DNA of 64,000 bases from an uncultured Draconibacterium sp. (GTDB lineage Bacteria; Bacteroidota; Bacteroidia; Bacteroidales; Prolixibacteraceae): assembly GCF_913060805.1 (NCBI RefSeq), contig NZ_CAJXTC010000007.1, positions 62,001 to 126,000 on the forward strand, given 5' to 3'. A program made the position numbers and the translations under genes. Positions 37,265 to 48,776 of the stretch are shown here, piece by piece. The first letter of the stretch is position 1, and each line of letters opens with the position of its first letter. The notes under the pieces are model-generated. The model did no database searches. It saw only the letters and a program-made list of their open reading frames with translations, and had not been told where the DNA came from.

Positions 37265-38719
37265 ATGATTACATTTATTATTTCGGTAGCGGTTTTGGTA
37301 GCGGGGTATTTTATTTACGGAGGCTATGTTGACCGCAATTTTAAAAGTGACCAGACAAGGCCAACTCCTGCAATTGAAAAGAATGACGGAGTGGATTATG
37401 TGCCTCTGAAAACAAGTAAAATCTTTTTGATTCAGTTTTTGAATATTGCTGGCCTTGGACCAATTTTTGGCGCTATTGCCGGAGCAATGTGGGGGCCGGT
37501 AGCTTTTATCTGGATTGTTTTGGGTTCCGTTTTTGCAGGAGGAGTGCACGATTATTTTTCGGGCATGCTTTCAGTACGGCATGAAGGAGAAAGTATTCCC
37601 GAAATTGTAGGGAAATATCTGGGTGTTGGCGTGAAGAATTTCATGCGGATTTTCGCGTTAGTATTGCTGATTTTGGTTGGGGTGGTTTTTGTAAAAGGCC
37701 CTGCAACAATTCTTGCCGGACTTTCGGGTGTAAAAGCCTTTTATTGGATCTTCATCATATTCCTTTATTACATTCTGGCCACCATGATTCCCATCGATAA
37801 ATTAATTGGGAAAATATATCCATTCTTTGGCGGTTCGTTACTGGTAATGGCAGTAGGAATTTTTGCAGTATTACTTTTCGGAAATTATTCGATTCCCGAC
37901 CTTACTCCGTCAACGTTTTCCAATATGCATGCGAATCCCGGTAAATTCCCAGTATTTCCGATGTTGTTTATTACTATAGCTTGTGGAGCGATTTCGGGTT
38001 TTCATTCTACGCAATCGCCATTAATGGCCCGCTGCCTGTCGAATGAAGCTGATGGGAAGAAGATATTTTATGGAGCTATGATCACAGAAGGAATTGTTGC
38101 ATTGATTTGGGCTGCTGCTGCCATGGCTTTCTTTGGAGGAGTGCGCGAATTAGGCGAAACAATGGCTCAGCCGGGGCACAATGCAGCCTGGGTGGTCAAC
38201 CAGATTTGTGACACCATGCTGGGAAAAATAGGCGGATTGCTCGCGATTATCGGAGTGGTTGCAGCCCCAATTACATCGGGCGACACTGCATTTCGGAGTG
38301 CACGATTAACCATTGCCGATACATTCAATTTTAAGCAGGGGAAACTGGTGCAACGGCTTGTTATAACCATTCCCATTTTTATTGTGGCAATCATGCTTAC
38401 AACAATCAACTTCGATATTATTTGGCGATATTTTGGGTGGTCGAACCAAACGCTGGCAACCATTGTACTTTGGACTGCCTCAGTTTATATGCTTATCAGA
38501 GGCGAGAACTTTTGGATCGCACTTATACCCGCAATTTTTATGTCCGCAGTGGTGACGACTTATATTTTGGTTGCACCAGAAGGTTTGATGTTGCCCTATT
38601 CTTTGTCGGTATTTATAGGGTGTGTTGTAACAATTATTCTGGCCGGATATTTTTTCTTTTTACGATCAAAAAAGGTGGTTCCCGGCCGTTTAAAAAAGAG
38701 TTCTGTAAGGAGTAATTAA
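37265..38719 (+). CDS. CstA-family transporter (carbon starvation protein-like)
   Basis: 484 aa, strongly hydrophobic with about 13-16 membrane segments. Family motifs near the N-terminus: GYFIYGGYVDRNF, DYVPLKTSKIFLIQFLNIAGLGPI, GAIAGAMWGPVAFIW and GGVHDYFSGMLSVRHEG; later GFHSTQSPLMARC and TSGDTAFRSARL. This is the shorter CstA form common in Bacteroidota. Characterised relatives import pyruvate or peptides under starvation; a CstA inside a glycan operon is unusual. It begins 9 bp after the unknown membrane-anchored protein. Inner membrane. It might take up a monosaccharide-derived acid released by the oxidative enzymes of this cluster, which is speculative. Confidence 0.87.
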   Translation: MITFIISVAVLVAGYFIYGGYVDRNFKSDQTRPTPAIEKNDGVDYVPLKTSKIFLIQFLNIAGLGPIFGAIAGAMWGPVAFIWIVLGSVFAGGVHDYFSGMLSVRHEGESIPEIVGKYLGVGVKNFMRIFALVLLILVGVVFVKGPATILAGLSGVKAFYWIFIIFLYYILATMIPIDKLIGKIYPFFGGSLLVMAVGIFAVLLFGNYSIPDLTPSTFSNMHANPGKFPVFPMLFITIACGAISGFHSTQSPLMARCLSNEADGKKIFYGAMITEGIVALIWAAAAMAFFGGVRELGETMAQPGHNAAWVVNQICDTMLGKIGGLLAIIGVVAAPITSGDTAFRSARLTIADTFNFKQGKLVQRLVITIPIFIVAIMLTTINFDIIWRYFGWSNQTLATIVLWTASVYMLIRGENFWIALIPAIFMSAVVTTYILVAPEGLMLPYSLSVFIGCVVTIILAGYFFFLRSKKVVPGRLKKSSVRSN

Positions 38720-38775
38720 TTAAATGAGTTTAGAGGCTAACTAGTAGTCATTCAGCACTATTGGTATTAAAATAA

Positions 38776-41904
<3,129 letters not shown>

Positions 41905-41955
41905 ATATAACCAACAGAAAATAACTTTAGAAGTAACATAAACAAAATTTTAAGA

Positions 41956-43359
41956 ATGAAAAATTCAATAAAACTGATATTACAAACATTCGTTGCTGTG
42001 ATATTTTTGATGAGCTGTAAAACCCAATCAGACAAAGGGAGTTGGAAACAACTTTTTAATGGGGATAACCTGAACGGTTGGACAGTTTTAAACGGTACCG
42101 CCGAATACAAGGTTGAAAATGGCGAGATAGTGGGAACATCCAAAACCGGAACACCCAATACATTTTTGGTAACCGAAAACAATTACGGAGATTTTATTTT
42201 GGAATACGAAATGAAAATGGATGAAGGATTGAATTCCGGCGTTCAGATTCGTAGCAACAGTTTACCTGACTATCAAAACGGTCGTGTACACGGTTACCAG
42301 GTTGAATGTGATGACTCCGACCGGGCCTGGTCAGCAGGTATTTATGATGAAGGGCGTCGGGGATGGCTCTATCCGCTGGAATACAACAAATCAGCAAAAA
42401 GTGCATTCAAAAAGGGGCAATGGAACAATTATAGGGTTGAAGCCATTGGTAATTCTATCCGAACCTGGTTAAATGGAGTTCCCGTAGCAAATCTGGTTGA
42501 CGATAAGACGGCTGAAGGATTTATTGGATTACAGGCGCATTCTATTGGAAATAATACCGCACATGCTGGCAAGGAAATTCGATGGAAAGATGTTCGCATC
42601 ATGTCCGAAAATCTGGATGAAAATCGTATAGAAATGCCAGAAGAGGTGGCTGAGGTGAGTTACTTGACTAACAAACTCACGCAACGTGAGCAAGAAGAAG
42701 GCTGGAAACTGCTTTGGGATGGAAAAACGACCAAAGGCTGGCGTGGTGTAAAGTTGGAAAACTTTCCAGAAAAAGGCTGGCATATCGAAGATAGTAAACT
42801 GGTGGTTGAAAATGCCGATGGAGCAGAGTCGGGTAACGGTGGCGACATTATAACAATTGAACGTTATAAAAATTTTATTCTCGAAGTGGATTTTAAACTT
42901 ACTGAAGGAGCCAACAGTGGAATAAAATATTTTGTACAGGGAAACATTAATCAAGGAGAAGGCTCAGCAATCGGATGCGAGTTTCAGCTTCTGGATGATA
43001 AAAACCATCCCGATGCAAAGCTTGGTGTTCTGCGTAATCGCACATTAGGATCCTTGTACGATCTGATTCCGGCTGACGGAAGCTATTTCGATCCAAACCT
43101 GCAGGTTAAACTATTCAATGGAATTGGTTCGTGGAACCGGGCACGTGTTGAAGTTCGCGGCAATAAGGTGAGCCATTTTCTGAACGGAATAAAAGTGGTA
43201 GAATACGAGCGTAATACACAAATGTGGCAGGCACTGGTCGATTATAGCAAATATCAGCAATGGGAGAATTTTGGAGATTTTGAAGACGGACACATTCTCT
43301 TGCAGGATCATGGAAATGAGGTACAGTTCCGCAATATTAAAATTAGACCATTGGATTAA
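41956..43359 (+). CDS. Tandem DUF1080 (3-keto-disaccharide hydrolase) lipoprotein
   Basis: 467 aa. Lipoprotein signal with cysteine near residue 22 ([13 protein letters not shown]). Two DUF1080/3-keto-disaccharide-hydrolase domains (PF06439) in tandem: about 32-217 ([48 protein letters not shown]) and about 243-465 ([45 protein letters not shown]). Work on Bacteroides showed such proteins cleave 3-keto-glycosides made by Gfo/Idh/MocA dehydrogenases. The adjacent gene encodes just such a dehydrogenase, supporting an oxidation-then-cleavage route. The double domain is longer than single-domain members and may have two active sites or one catalytic and one binding domain. Confidence 0.86.
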   Translation: MKNSIKLILQTFVAVIFLMSCKTQSDKGSWKQLFNGDNLNGWTVLNGTAEYKVENGEIVGTSKTGTPNTFLVTENNYGDFILEYEMKMDEGLNSGVQIRSNSLPDYQNGRVHGYQVECDDSDRAWSAGIYDEGRRGWLYPLEYNKSAKSAFKKGQWNNYRVEAIGNSIRTWLNGVPVANLVDDKTAEGFIGLQAHSIGNNTAHAGKEIRWKDVRIMSENLDENRIEMPEEVAEVSYLTNKLTQREQEEGWKLLWDGKTTKGWRGVKLENFPEKGWHIEDSKLVVENADGAESGNGGDIITIERYKNFILEVDFKLTEGANSGIKYFVQGNINQGEGSAIGCEFQLLDDKNHPDAKLGVLRNRTLGSLYDLIPADGSYFDPNLQVKLFNGIGSWNRARVEVRGNKVSHFLNGIKVVEYERNTQMWQALVDYSKYQQWENFGDFEDGHILLQDHGNEVQFRNIKIRPLD

Positions 43360-43405
43360 TTCTGCCCGGTTAGCCATTAAGAACAAATCAAAAAAAGTTA
43401 TTGAG

Positions 43406-44830
43406 ATGAATAAAACAGCGAATCATAACCGAAGAGCATTTATTAAAAAAACATCACTAGGATTAGGAGCAGTAACTATTCTTCCGTCCTATGTCGTTTT
43501 TGGAAAACCAGGAAGGGTAATGCCCAACGATAAAGTTAACCTCGCTTTCTGTGGAATTGGAAACCGGGGAGGACAGATTCTTAAAGATTTTATGAATACG
43601 GGAATGGTAAATAATGTTGCCATGTGCGATACTGATATGGGAGCCAAACATACACAGGCCTCCATCGATGCAAATCCAAAAGCAACACAATTTCAGGATT
43701 TTCGTTTGATGTTCGATAAAGCAGCGAAGACATTTGATGCTGTTGTTGTTGGAACACCCGATTTCTCGCATTTCCCGATCACTATTCTTGCTATGTCGAT
43801 GGGGAAGAACGTGTATACGGAAAAACCCTTGACACGCACTTTTCAGGAATCGGAATTGCTGATAAAAGCAGCTAACAAATATAAGGTTGCTACGCAGATG
43901 GGCAACCAGGGGCACTCGGATGCTAACTATTTTCAGTTTAAAACCTGGGTGGAGAAAGGTATTATAAAAGACGTAACAAAAGTGGTGGCGCACATGAATA
44001 GTGCACGTAGATGGCATGGATGGGACACTGGCATGAAGACTTTCCCAAAAGCTGAAGCAATTCCTGGAACATTGGATTGGGATACTTGGTTGGGCACATC
44101 GCAGCACCATGATTATAACCACGATTTTATAAATGGGCAATGGCGATGCTGGTACGATTTCGGTATGGGAGCACTAGGCGACTGGGGAGCTCATATAATT
44201 GATACCATTCACGAGTTTCTAGATTTGGGCTTACCATACGAGGTTGATCCGGTAATAGTAGAAGGCCATAATCCGCTGTTTTATCCGCAGGCAACTACGC
44301 TCGATTTTAAATTCCCGAAAAGAAAAGGTATGCCACCGCTTACAATAAGCTGGTACGACGGAGTAGATAACCAACCCGAGCTGCCCGAGAATTATGGCAA
44401 ATCAGAATTGGCAGCTGATATTCCTGCTACAAGTACAGGTCAGATCGAAACACGAAACCTGAACCCCGGCAAAATCATTTACAGCAAAGATCTTGTTTTC
44501 AAAGGTGGTTCTCATGGTACCACATTATCTATTCTGCCATCAGAAAAAGCAGAGGAAGTTAAAAAGCATTTACCAGATGTACCAGAAAGTCCTTCCAACC
44601 ACTTTGAAAACTTTGTGTTGGCGTGCAGAGGAGAGGAGAAAACGAGGTCACCGTTTGAAGTATCTGGTCCACTCAGCCAGGTTTTTGTGTTAGGGACATT
44701 GGCACAACGACTGAATACTAAAATAAAATTCGACAGAAAATCAAAACAAATTACGAACAACAGATTGGCGAATGAGCTATTGGTTGGAACACCTCCTCGA
44801 AAAGGATGGGAGGAGTTTTATCGATTATAA
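43406..44830 (+). CDS. Tat-exported Gfo/Idh/MocA oxidoreductase
   Basis: 474 aa from ATG 43406 (NRRAFIKKTSLGLGAVTI is a twin-arginine signal, so the in-frame extension back to 43271 is not used). Rossmann fold starting VNLAFCGIGNRGGQIL, dinucleotide region, then the EKPLTRT motif (YTEKPLTRTFQESELL) typical of the family. The C-terminal substrate domain includes WYDFGMGALGDWGAHIID. Export with a folded NAD(P) cofactor is usual for this subgroup in Bacteroidota. Next to the tandem DUF1080 gene (46-bp gap), it is the likely 3-position dehydrogenase of a 3-keto-glycoside route. Periplasmic (inferred). Confidence 0.87.
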   Translation: MNKTANHNRRAFIKKTSLGLGAVTILPSYVVFGKPGRVMPNDKVNLAFCGIGNRGGQILKDFMNTGMVNNVAMCDTDMGAKHTQASIDANPKATQFQDFRLMFDKAAKTFDAVVVGTPDFSHFPITILAMSMGKNVYTEKPLTRTFQESELLIKAANKYKVATQMGNQGHSDANYFQFKTWVEKGIIKDVTKVVAHMNSARRWHGWDTGMKTFPKAEAIPGTLDWDTWLGTSQHHDYNHDFINGQWRCWYDFGMGALGDWGAHIIDTIHEFLDLGLPYEVDPVIVEGHNPLFYPQATTLDFKFPKRKGMPPLTISWYDGVDNQPELPENYGKSELAADIPATSTGQIETRNLNPGKIIYSKDLVFKGGSHGTTLSILPSEKAEEVKKHLPDVPESPSNHFENFVLACRGEEKTRSPFEVSGPLSQVFVLGTLAQRLNTKIKFDRKSKQITNNRLANELLVGTPPRKGWEEFYRL

Positions 44831-44880
44831 ATCCTTTGACAAAAAATGCATTGTGAATCTGTGAGAATTGAGCTAATAAA

Positions 44881-45852
44881 ATGATAAGAATGAATAAAAT
44901 ACATTTTAGAAAATATACAGAGCGGATTTTAGCTATACTGTTTATTCTGTTTCTTACATCGGTAACAGGATACTCAGCTAATTTACAAAGAGCAGAAAAG
45001 CCAACTGAAATTGCAAACGGTCAGCCATTATTCAAGAAGAATAAGACGATACGCATATTAGCGATCGGAAACAGTTTCTCGCAAGATGCCGTTGAGCAAT
45101 ATTTGTATGAATTGGCTGATGCTGAAGGTATTTTTGTAGTGATTGGAAATTGTTACATTGGCGGTTGTTCCTTGGCAACTCACTTGAAAAATGCAACAAA
45201 AGATAGTCCAGTATACGACTATCGAAAGATTGAAAATAGCACAAAAACTAACCGTCCGAAGACCAGTCTGGCAGAAGCTATCGCTGATGAAAAATGGGAT
45301 TATATAAGTTTACAACAAGTGAGCAGTAATTCGGGGCAATACGAGACTTTTAAAAAATCGTTGCCCGGGCTTGTTGATTACGTTAAAACACATGCAACAA
45401 ATCGGAAAATGAAAATAATGCTGCACCAGACCTGGGCGTATGCTAAAAACTCAACGCACAAGGCTTTTCCGAATTACAATAATGACCAAGATGAAATGTA
45501 TAAATCTTTAGTTGACGCGATAGACCGTGCTGCAGATTTGGTTGATATTGACATTATAATTCCTTCGGGAACAGCTATACAGAATGGTCGCACATCGTGT
45601 ATTGGAGATCATTTCAATCGTGATGGTTACCATCTTGAAACAACTTACGGTCGGTATACTGTAGCATGTACGTGGTTCGAAAAGATATTTAAGAAGAACG
45701 TAACGCGTAATTCTTATGCTCCTGCAGGAGTAGATTCGTATAAAATTGAAATAGCTCAGCATGCTGCACATGCAGCAGTGAAGAATCCTGATGAGGTAAC
45801 TGATTTGAAAAAATATGAAGCAGAATCTGTTGAGGAAGGAATGTTGGAATAA
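44881..45852 (+). CDS. DUF4886 (SGNH-like) secreted protein
   Basis: 323 aa with a signal peptide (ERILAILFILFLTSVTGYSA). The core begins IRILAIGNSFSQDAVEQYL, the DUF4886 signature in which the GNSFS serine sits where SGNH hydrolases have their nucleophile. WDYISLQQVSSNSGQY and GDHFNRDGYHLETTYGRY follow, the last carrying the Asp/His region. Such proteins are common in PULs and are probably carbohydrate esterases, though few are characterised. Last plus-strand gene of the cargo operon, 50 bp after the Gfo/Idh gene, then a bidirectional terminator. ATG 44881 is used; the ATG at 44890 is equally possible. Confidence 0.82.
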   Translation: MIRMNKIHFRKYTERILAILFILFLTSVTGYSANLQRAEKPTEIANGQPLFKKNKTIRILAIGNSFSQDAVEQYLYELADAEGIFVVIGNCYIGGCSLATHLKNATKDSPVYDYRKIENSTKTNRPKTSLAEAIADEKWDYISLQQVSSNSGQYETFKKSLPGLVDYVKTHATNRKMKIMLHQTWAYAKNSTHKAFPNYNNDQDEMYKSLVDAIDRAADLVDIDIIIPSGTAIQNGRTSCIGDHFNRDGYHLETTYGRYTVACTWFEKIFKKNVTRNSYAPAGVDSYKIEIAQHAAHAAVKNPDEVTDLKKYEAESVEEGMLE

Positions 45853-45895
45853 GCAGGCTGTTAAAAAGAGCCACTTTATATGTTTCGGGTTAAAC

Positions 45896-45926
45896 AAAAA
45901 AGGCCTCGCGTTGCGCGGGCCTTTTT
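45896..45926. terminator. Bidirectional terminator between convergent operons
   Basis: AAAAAGGCC plus TCGCG pairs with CGCG plus GGCCTTTTT around a 3-nt loop (one bulged base). A on one side and T on the other let it work in both directions, matching its place between the plus-strand enzyme operon and the minus-strand GH5 gene. Confidence 0.9.
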
Positions 45927-45972
45927 CATTCCTCAAACTAAGAAATTGAAATTTATATTGCCAGATCTATAC

Positions 45973-47697
45973 TTAATTCTTGATCATTTTTGTTGTGAAG
46001 CGATTGTGTTGATTCAGTAAGGTCACAAAATATATTCCTGGCGGCATCTGACTTATTCCAATCTGGTTTAAGTGTTCACTTAATTGTTTTGACAAAACAA
46101 TTGTGCCGTTGGCATTACTAATTATCAGTTGTTCAAAATCATCGGAGTTACTCACGCATAATTGATTTGTGGCAGGATTGGGAAAGACCTTTGTTTTTAC
46201 CTCGGCGTGAAGGGAAACTGTGGTTGGCGTTTCTAATTCTATCGCTTCAAGAATGATTGATTCAAAATAGATATCCGAATCAGAAGCTCCCAAATCGAAT
46301 TTAATGCGTGCATTGTTATCGTCTTTTGTCATGTTGAAAGTGTAAGAATACTCTTCCAGAATATCGTTCAGGGTAATTGTGTTATAATTGCTGTATGCTC
46401 CCCAGGGGGCAGCACCCTCGCCAACATATGCAGTAATGGAACGTTCGTTGTCAGCCCGTGCCTTAAAACGAACACGGTATTTCTTTCCGGCTTCCAGTTT
46501 TACATTGTATTTTACCAGCTGAATATGCCACTCCGAGCTACTGGCCGTTGAAATGGAAATTACCATTTGGTCGTTTTTATCCTGTTGTGTGGATACTGCA
46601 CCACTATTATTTCTCAGGTCCCATTCTGAATTTCCCCTCGAAAAATCAGATGTATACACCGGTGTTGCAGCATAATATGCGGCTTCGGGCATTGGATTGT
46701 GTAGTAAGGCATCTACCAAAAAATTGTAATATCTGTTGGTAATTGGGTTGTAAATGCCATAGCCGTCACGAAATTCCCAGTATGCCCAACTCCAGCCTTG
46801 CGACTCGACATATCTCGCTATGTAAGTTGTCCATTTTTCCCGCGAAGCATCGTCAGCAGTACTATAAGAACCAAATTCCCCGATATGAATGGGAATATTC
46901 TGTTTCTCCTCTAACGTCTTTAACGGAGCAAAATCATTTTGAACTCGTTGGCGTTCAGGTTCTGTGTTGTTCCATTTTGTGCCTAGCCATGCATCTGAAC
47001 CTTCAATCCAACTAGCACCTTGACCGGTAAAACTAAAGGGATTGTAGTAGTGGATGGTTAGAATAATGTTTTCATCGTCCGGAAGCTCTAGTTCTGAGAT
47101 ACTGCCAAGACCTCCCCAGTCGGCAGAGCCAATCGAAACAATCCGGTCCGGACTATCAATGCGAATGGCAGCAAGTGCATCGGATAAAAATATATTCCAT
47201 TTATCGGGAGTAAGGTGACCGTGCGGTTCGTTTAATATCTCGAAAATCAATTTATAGGAGTAGTCTTTAAAGTACTCAGAGATCTGCTTCCACTGCGAGA
47301 GAAAGCGTTCTCTTTGTCCATTGGGATCATCAAAAAGTGCCTCGTGATGGTGCATATTTATGATAGCAAACATTCCATTATTGAGGCAGGAATCAACCAC
47401 TTCTTTTATCTGATCCAGAAATTGGGGATTAATGTTGTAAGGTGCTTCCGGATTGCTACGTCCTTCGGGTTCCCAGCGAATAGGAATACGCACATGATTA
47501 AAACCGAGATTGGCAACCATTTGGGCATACTCAGGTTTCCATTTGCCACTGCTTACCGAGTTACTGAAGCCTTCAAACATACCACCAAAGTTTATTCCAC
47601 GCCCCAGTTGTTTATTGAGCTCGAAAGCATGTTCTCTGTTTTGCGCATAAATCGAAAAGTGAAATAGAAATAAAAGTGAGAGTAGTTTAAGTTTCAT
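45973..47697 (-). CDS. Secreted GH5 endoglycanase with CBM and T9SS sorting domain
   Basis: 574 aa. Signal peptide (LKLLSLLFLFHFSIYAQ). GH5 catalytic barrel at about 25-335: GRGINFGGMFEG, HVRIPIRW, MHHHEALF, acid/base Glu157 in FEILNEPHG, nucleophile Glu274 in IHIGEFGSYST. Then a CBM4/9-like beta-sandwich (about 350-490, FSRGNSEWDLRN) and a C-terminal type A T9SS sorting domain (about 500-574, KVFPNPATNQLCVS, PPGIYFVTL). It would be secreted and attached at the surface, cutting the glycan backbone before SusCD import. The sub-type (cellulase, xyloglucanase, mannanase) is not readable. It is alone on the minus strand, convergent with the main operon, so probably separately regulated. Confidence 0.9.
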   Translation of the reverse strand: MKLKLLSLLFLFHFSIYAQNREHAFELNKQLGRGINFGGMFEGFSNSVSSGKWKPEYAQMVANLGFNHVRIPIRWEPEGRSNPEAPYNINPQFLDQIKEVVDSCLNNGMFAIINMHHHEALFDDPNGQRERFLSQWKQISEYFKDYSYKLIFEILNEPHGHLTPDKWNIFLSDALAAIRIDSPDRIVSIGSADWGGLGSISELELPDDENIILTIHYYNPFSFTGQGASWIEGSDAWLGTKWNNTEPERQRVQNDFAPLKTLEEKQNIPIHIGEFGSYSTADDASREKWTTYIARYVESQGWSWAYWEFRDGYGIYNPITNRYYNFLVDALLHNPMPEAAYYAATPVYTSDFSRGNSEWDLRNNSGAVSTQQDKNDQMVISISTASSSEWHIQLVKYNVKLEAGKKYRVRFKARADNERSITAYVGEGAAPWGAYSNYNTITLNDILEEYSYTFNMTKDDNNARIKFDLGASDSDIYFESIILEAIELETPTTVSLHAEVKTKVFPNPATNQLCVSNSDDFEQLIISNANGTIVLSKQLSEHLNQIGISQMPPGIYFVTLLNQHNRFTTKMIKN

Positions 47698-47983
47698 CCT
47701 TGAATAATTTTGTTTAGTTGTTGAATTTGTGTATCATTTTTATTTAAAATCTTCGTAATAAATGTCTCATAAGGAGGATGAAAGGGTGACAGCAAGGAAA
47801 AAATATATTAATAACAAGCATTGATACGGGTCCTAATCTATGTAGGCTTGCAACTCATTTCATAAATATATTTAGATTTACAATATTCTATTTGGATATT
47901 TGTAAGTTTTCGGTTTTGAGTGTTTTAATCGGTTCTCACTTGCTTGATTAAAGATTCTGGTAACTTAAAACTGGCTTCGAAGT

Positions 47984-48009
47984 TTCCTGTATCAAATTTG
48001 ATACAGGAA
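47984..48009. promoter_or_regulatory. 26-bp perfect palindrome
   Basis: TTCCTGTATCAAA followed directly by its exact complement TTTGATACAGGAA, with no spacer. Too symmetric for chance in short non-coding DNA. Fits a dimeric regulator or recombinase site. Its right arm runs into a 12-bp tandem array. Confidence 0.6.
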
Positions 48010-48038
48010 GTGCTACTGGAATTGCGACAGGAAGTGCG
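48003..48038. repeat. Three 12-bp tandem repeats
   Basis: ACAGGAAGTGCT, ACTGGAATTGCG and ACAGGAAGTGCG lie end to end (units 1 and 3 differ at one base, unit 2 at a few). The first overlaps the right arm of the 26-bp palindrome. Confidence 0.65.
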
Positions 48039-48320
48039 TTGGTAATCGAGAAAGTAAATCTTTCGCCCACGAAAAAAAGAGCTATTAAAAGTTTTTTAGA
48101 TTTCCCTATACCACGGCATATCACACTCCCAGCCTTCAATTCACCTCCATTTGTTAATACTTCATGGAACCGGCGTTGTTTTGTCTTTATATGTGAAAAG
48201 CCTTAGGCATCACACGGAAAGAACAGCCCCTTTGTTTCACGGCAGGACTGTACTTTCCTGCAGCCTGCCCACCTATCATGTTGTTGTAGTTATATAAATT
48301 TGAAAGGTGGAAAACAAAAA

Positions 48321-48485
48321 AAGAAAGCCAAAGTTAGCCATCCTTCGCACCATCCGTCCCATATTTAAATACAAGGCTAAAGTAAATGCCCTGACTGTAT
48401 AAACTGAATACGGAGCTTAAAGGCTAATAGTTTTCAAGGCAGCCTTGTATTTAATCCCGGATGGCAAGTCTAAGACTTTCTTTTC
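48321..48485. repeat. 165-bp imperfect inverted repeat
   Basis: Paired segments from outside in: AAGAAAG (48321-48327) with CTTTCTT (48476-48482); GCCATCC (48337-48343) with GGATGGC (48459-48465); AAATACAAGGCT (48367-48378) with AGCCTTGTATTT (48441-48452). The loop is about 60 nt. A plus-strand pyrimidine run follows. Could be an RNA, a cruciform site or an element end. Confidence 0.6.
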
Positions 48486-48635
48486 TTTTTTTTCTTTTTT
48501 TCTTCTCTTTTGGGGATATTTTATTTTACAAAATAAAATCAATAGAGCCTGTTTTCATATTCTTAACCTCAGGTGAATGATTTAGTTGGTGGGGGAGGGG
48601 TTGGCAAGATGTGATCTTGTTTCACAAAATCCCTT

Positions 48636-48697
48636 GTGCCTATCCGGCACGGACTTTTAATCTGTCGATTAAAAGCTTGATTAATTCTTCGAATTAA
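48636..48697. repeat. Cluster of three consecutive hairpins
   Basis: GTGCC-tatcc-GGCAC (48636-48650), CTTTTAATC-tgtc-GATTAAAAG (48654-48675) and TTAATTC-ttc-GAATTAA (48681-48697), all perfect stems placed head to tail, 35 bp before the integrase terminator hairpin. No T-tracts follow, so they are not ordinary terminators. Confidence 0.6.
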
Positions 48698-48731
48698 GGT
48701 TTTTGAAGAAATATGAAATGTTTTTTAAAAA

Positions 48732-48764
48732 CAATGTCCATTGCGATTTAGGCAACGGACATTG
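48732..48764. terminator. Terminator-like hairpin after integrase 2
   Basis: CAATGTCCATTGC (48732-48744) pairs with GCAACGGACATTG (48752-48764), 13-bp arms with one mismatch and a 7-nt loop, 12 bp after the integrase stop on the minus strand. An A-rich plus-strand stretch precedes it, giving T-rich sequence downstream on the minus strand. Confidence 0.75.
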
Positions 48765-48776
48765 AAATGTTATTCA

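Larger units (their letters stand above)
47698..48731. other. 1.0-kb structured non-coding region
   Basis: No convincing gene between the GH5 gene and the second integrase. It is crowded with symmetry: a 26-bp perfect palindrome (47984-48009), three 12-bp tandem units (48003-48038), a 165-bp imperfect inverted repeat (48321-48485), and three successive hairpins (48636-48697). This marks the junction between PUL cargo and the mobilization module. The frame at 47948-48139 (minus) runs straight through the palindrome and is judged non-coding. Confidence 0.6.

Noticed and set aside
43271-43405. N-terminal extension of the cargo Gfo/Idh gene back to 43271
   Set aside because: It overlaps the 3' end of the DUF1080 gene and would place 45 residues before a clear twin-arginine signal; ATG 43406 is preferred.
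47948-48139. 63-codon minus-strand reading frame
   Set aside because: It spans the 26-bp palindrome and the tandem 12-bp units, and its LPVAIPVALPV part is simply their translation; no family or start signal.
48650-48680. CTTTTAATC...GATTAAAAG considered as a tRNA-Lys anticodon arm
   Set aside because: The stem is a plain hairpin; there is no T-arm, D-arm or acceptor around it.
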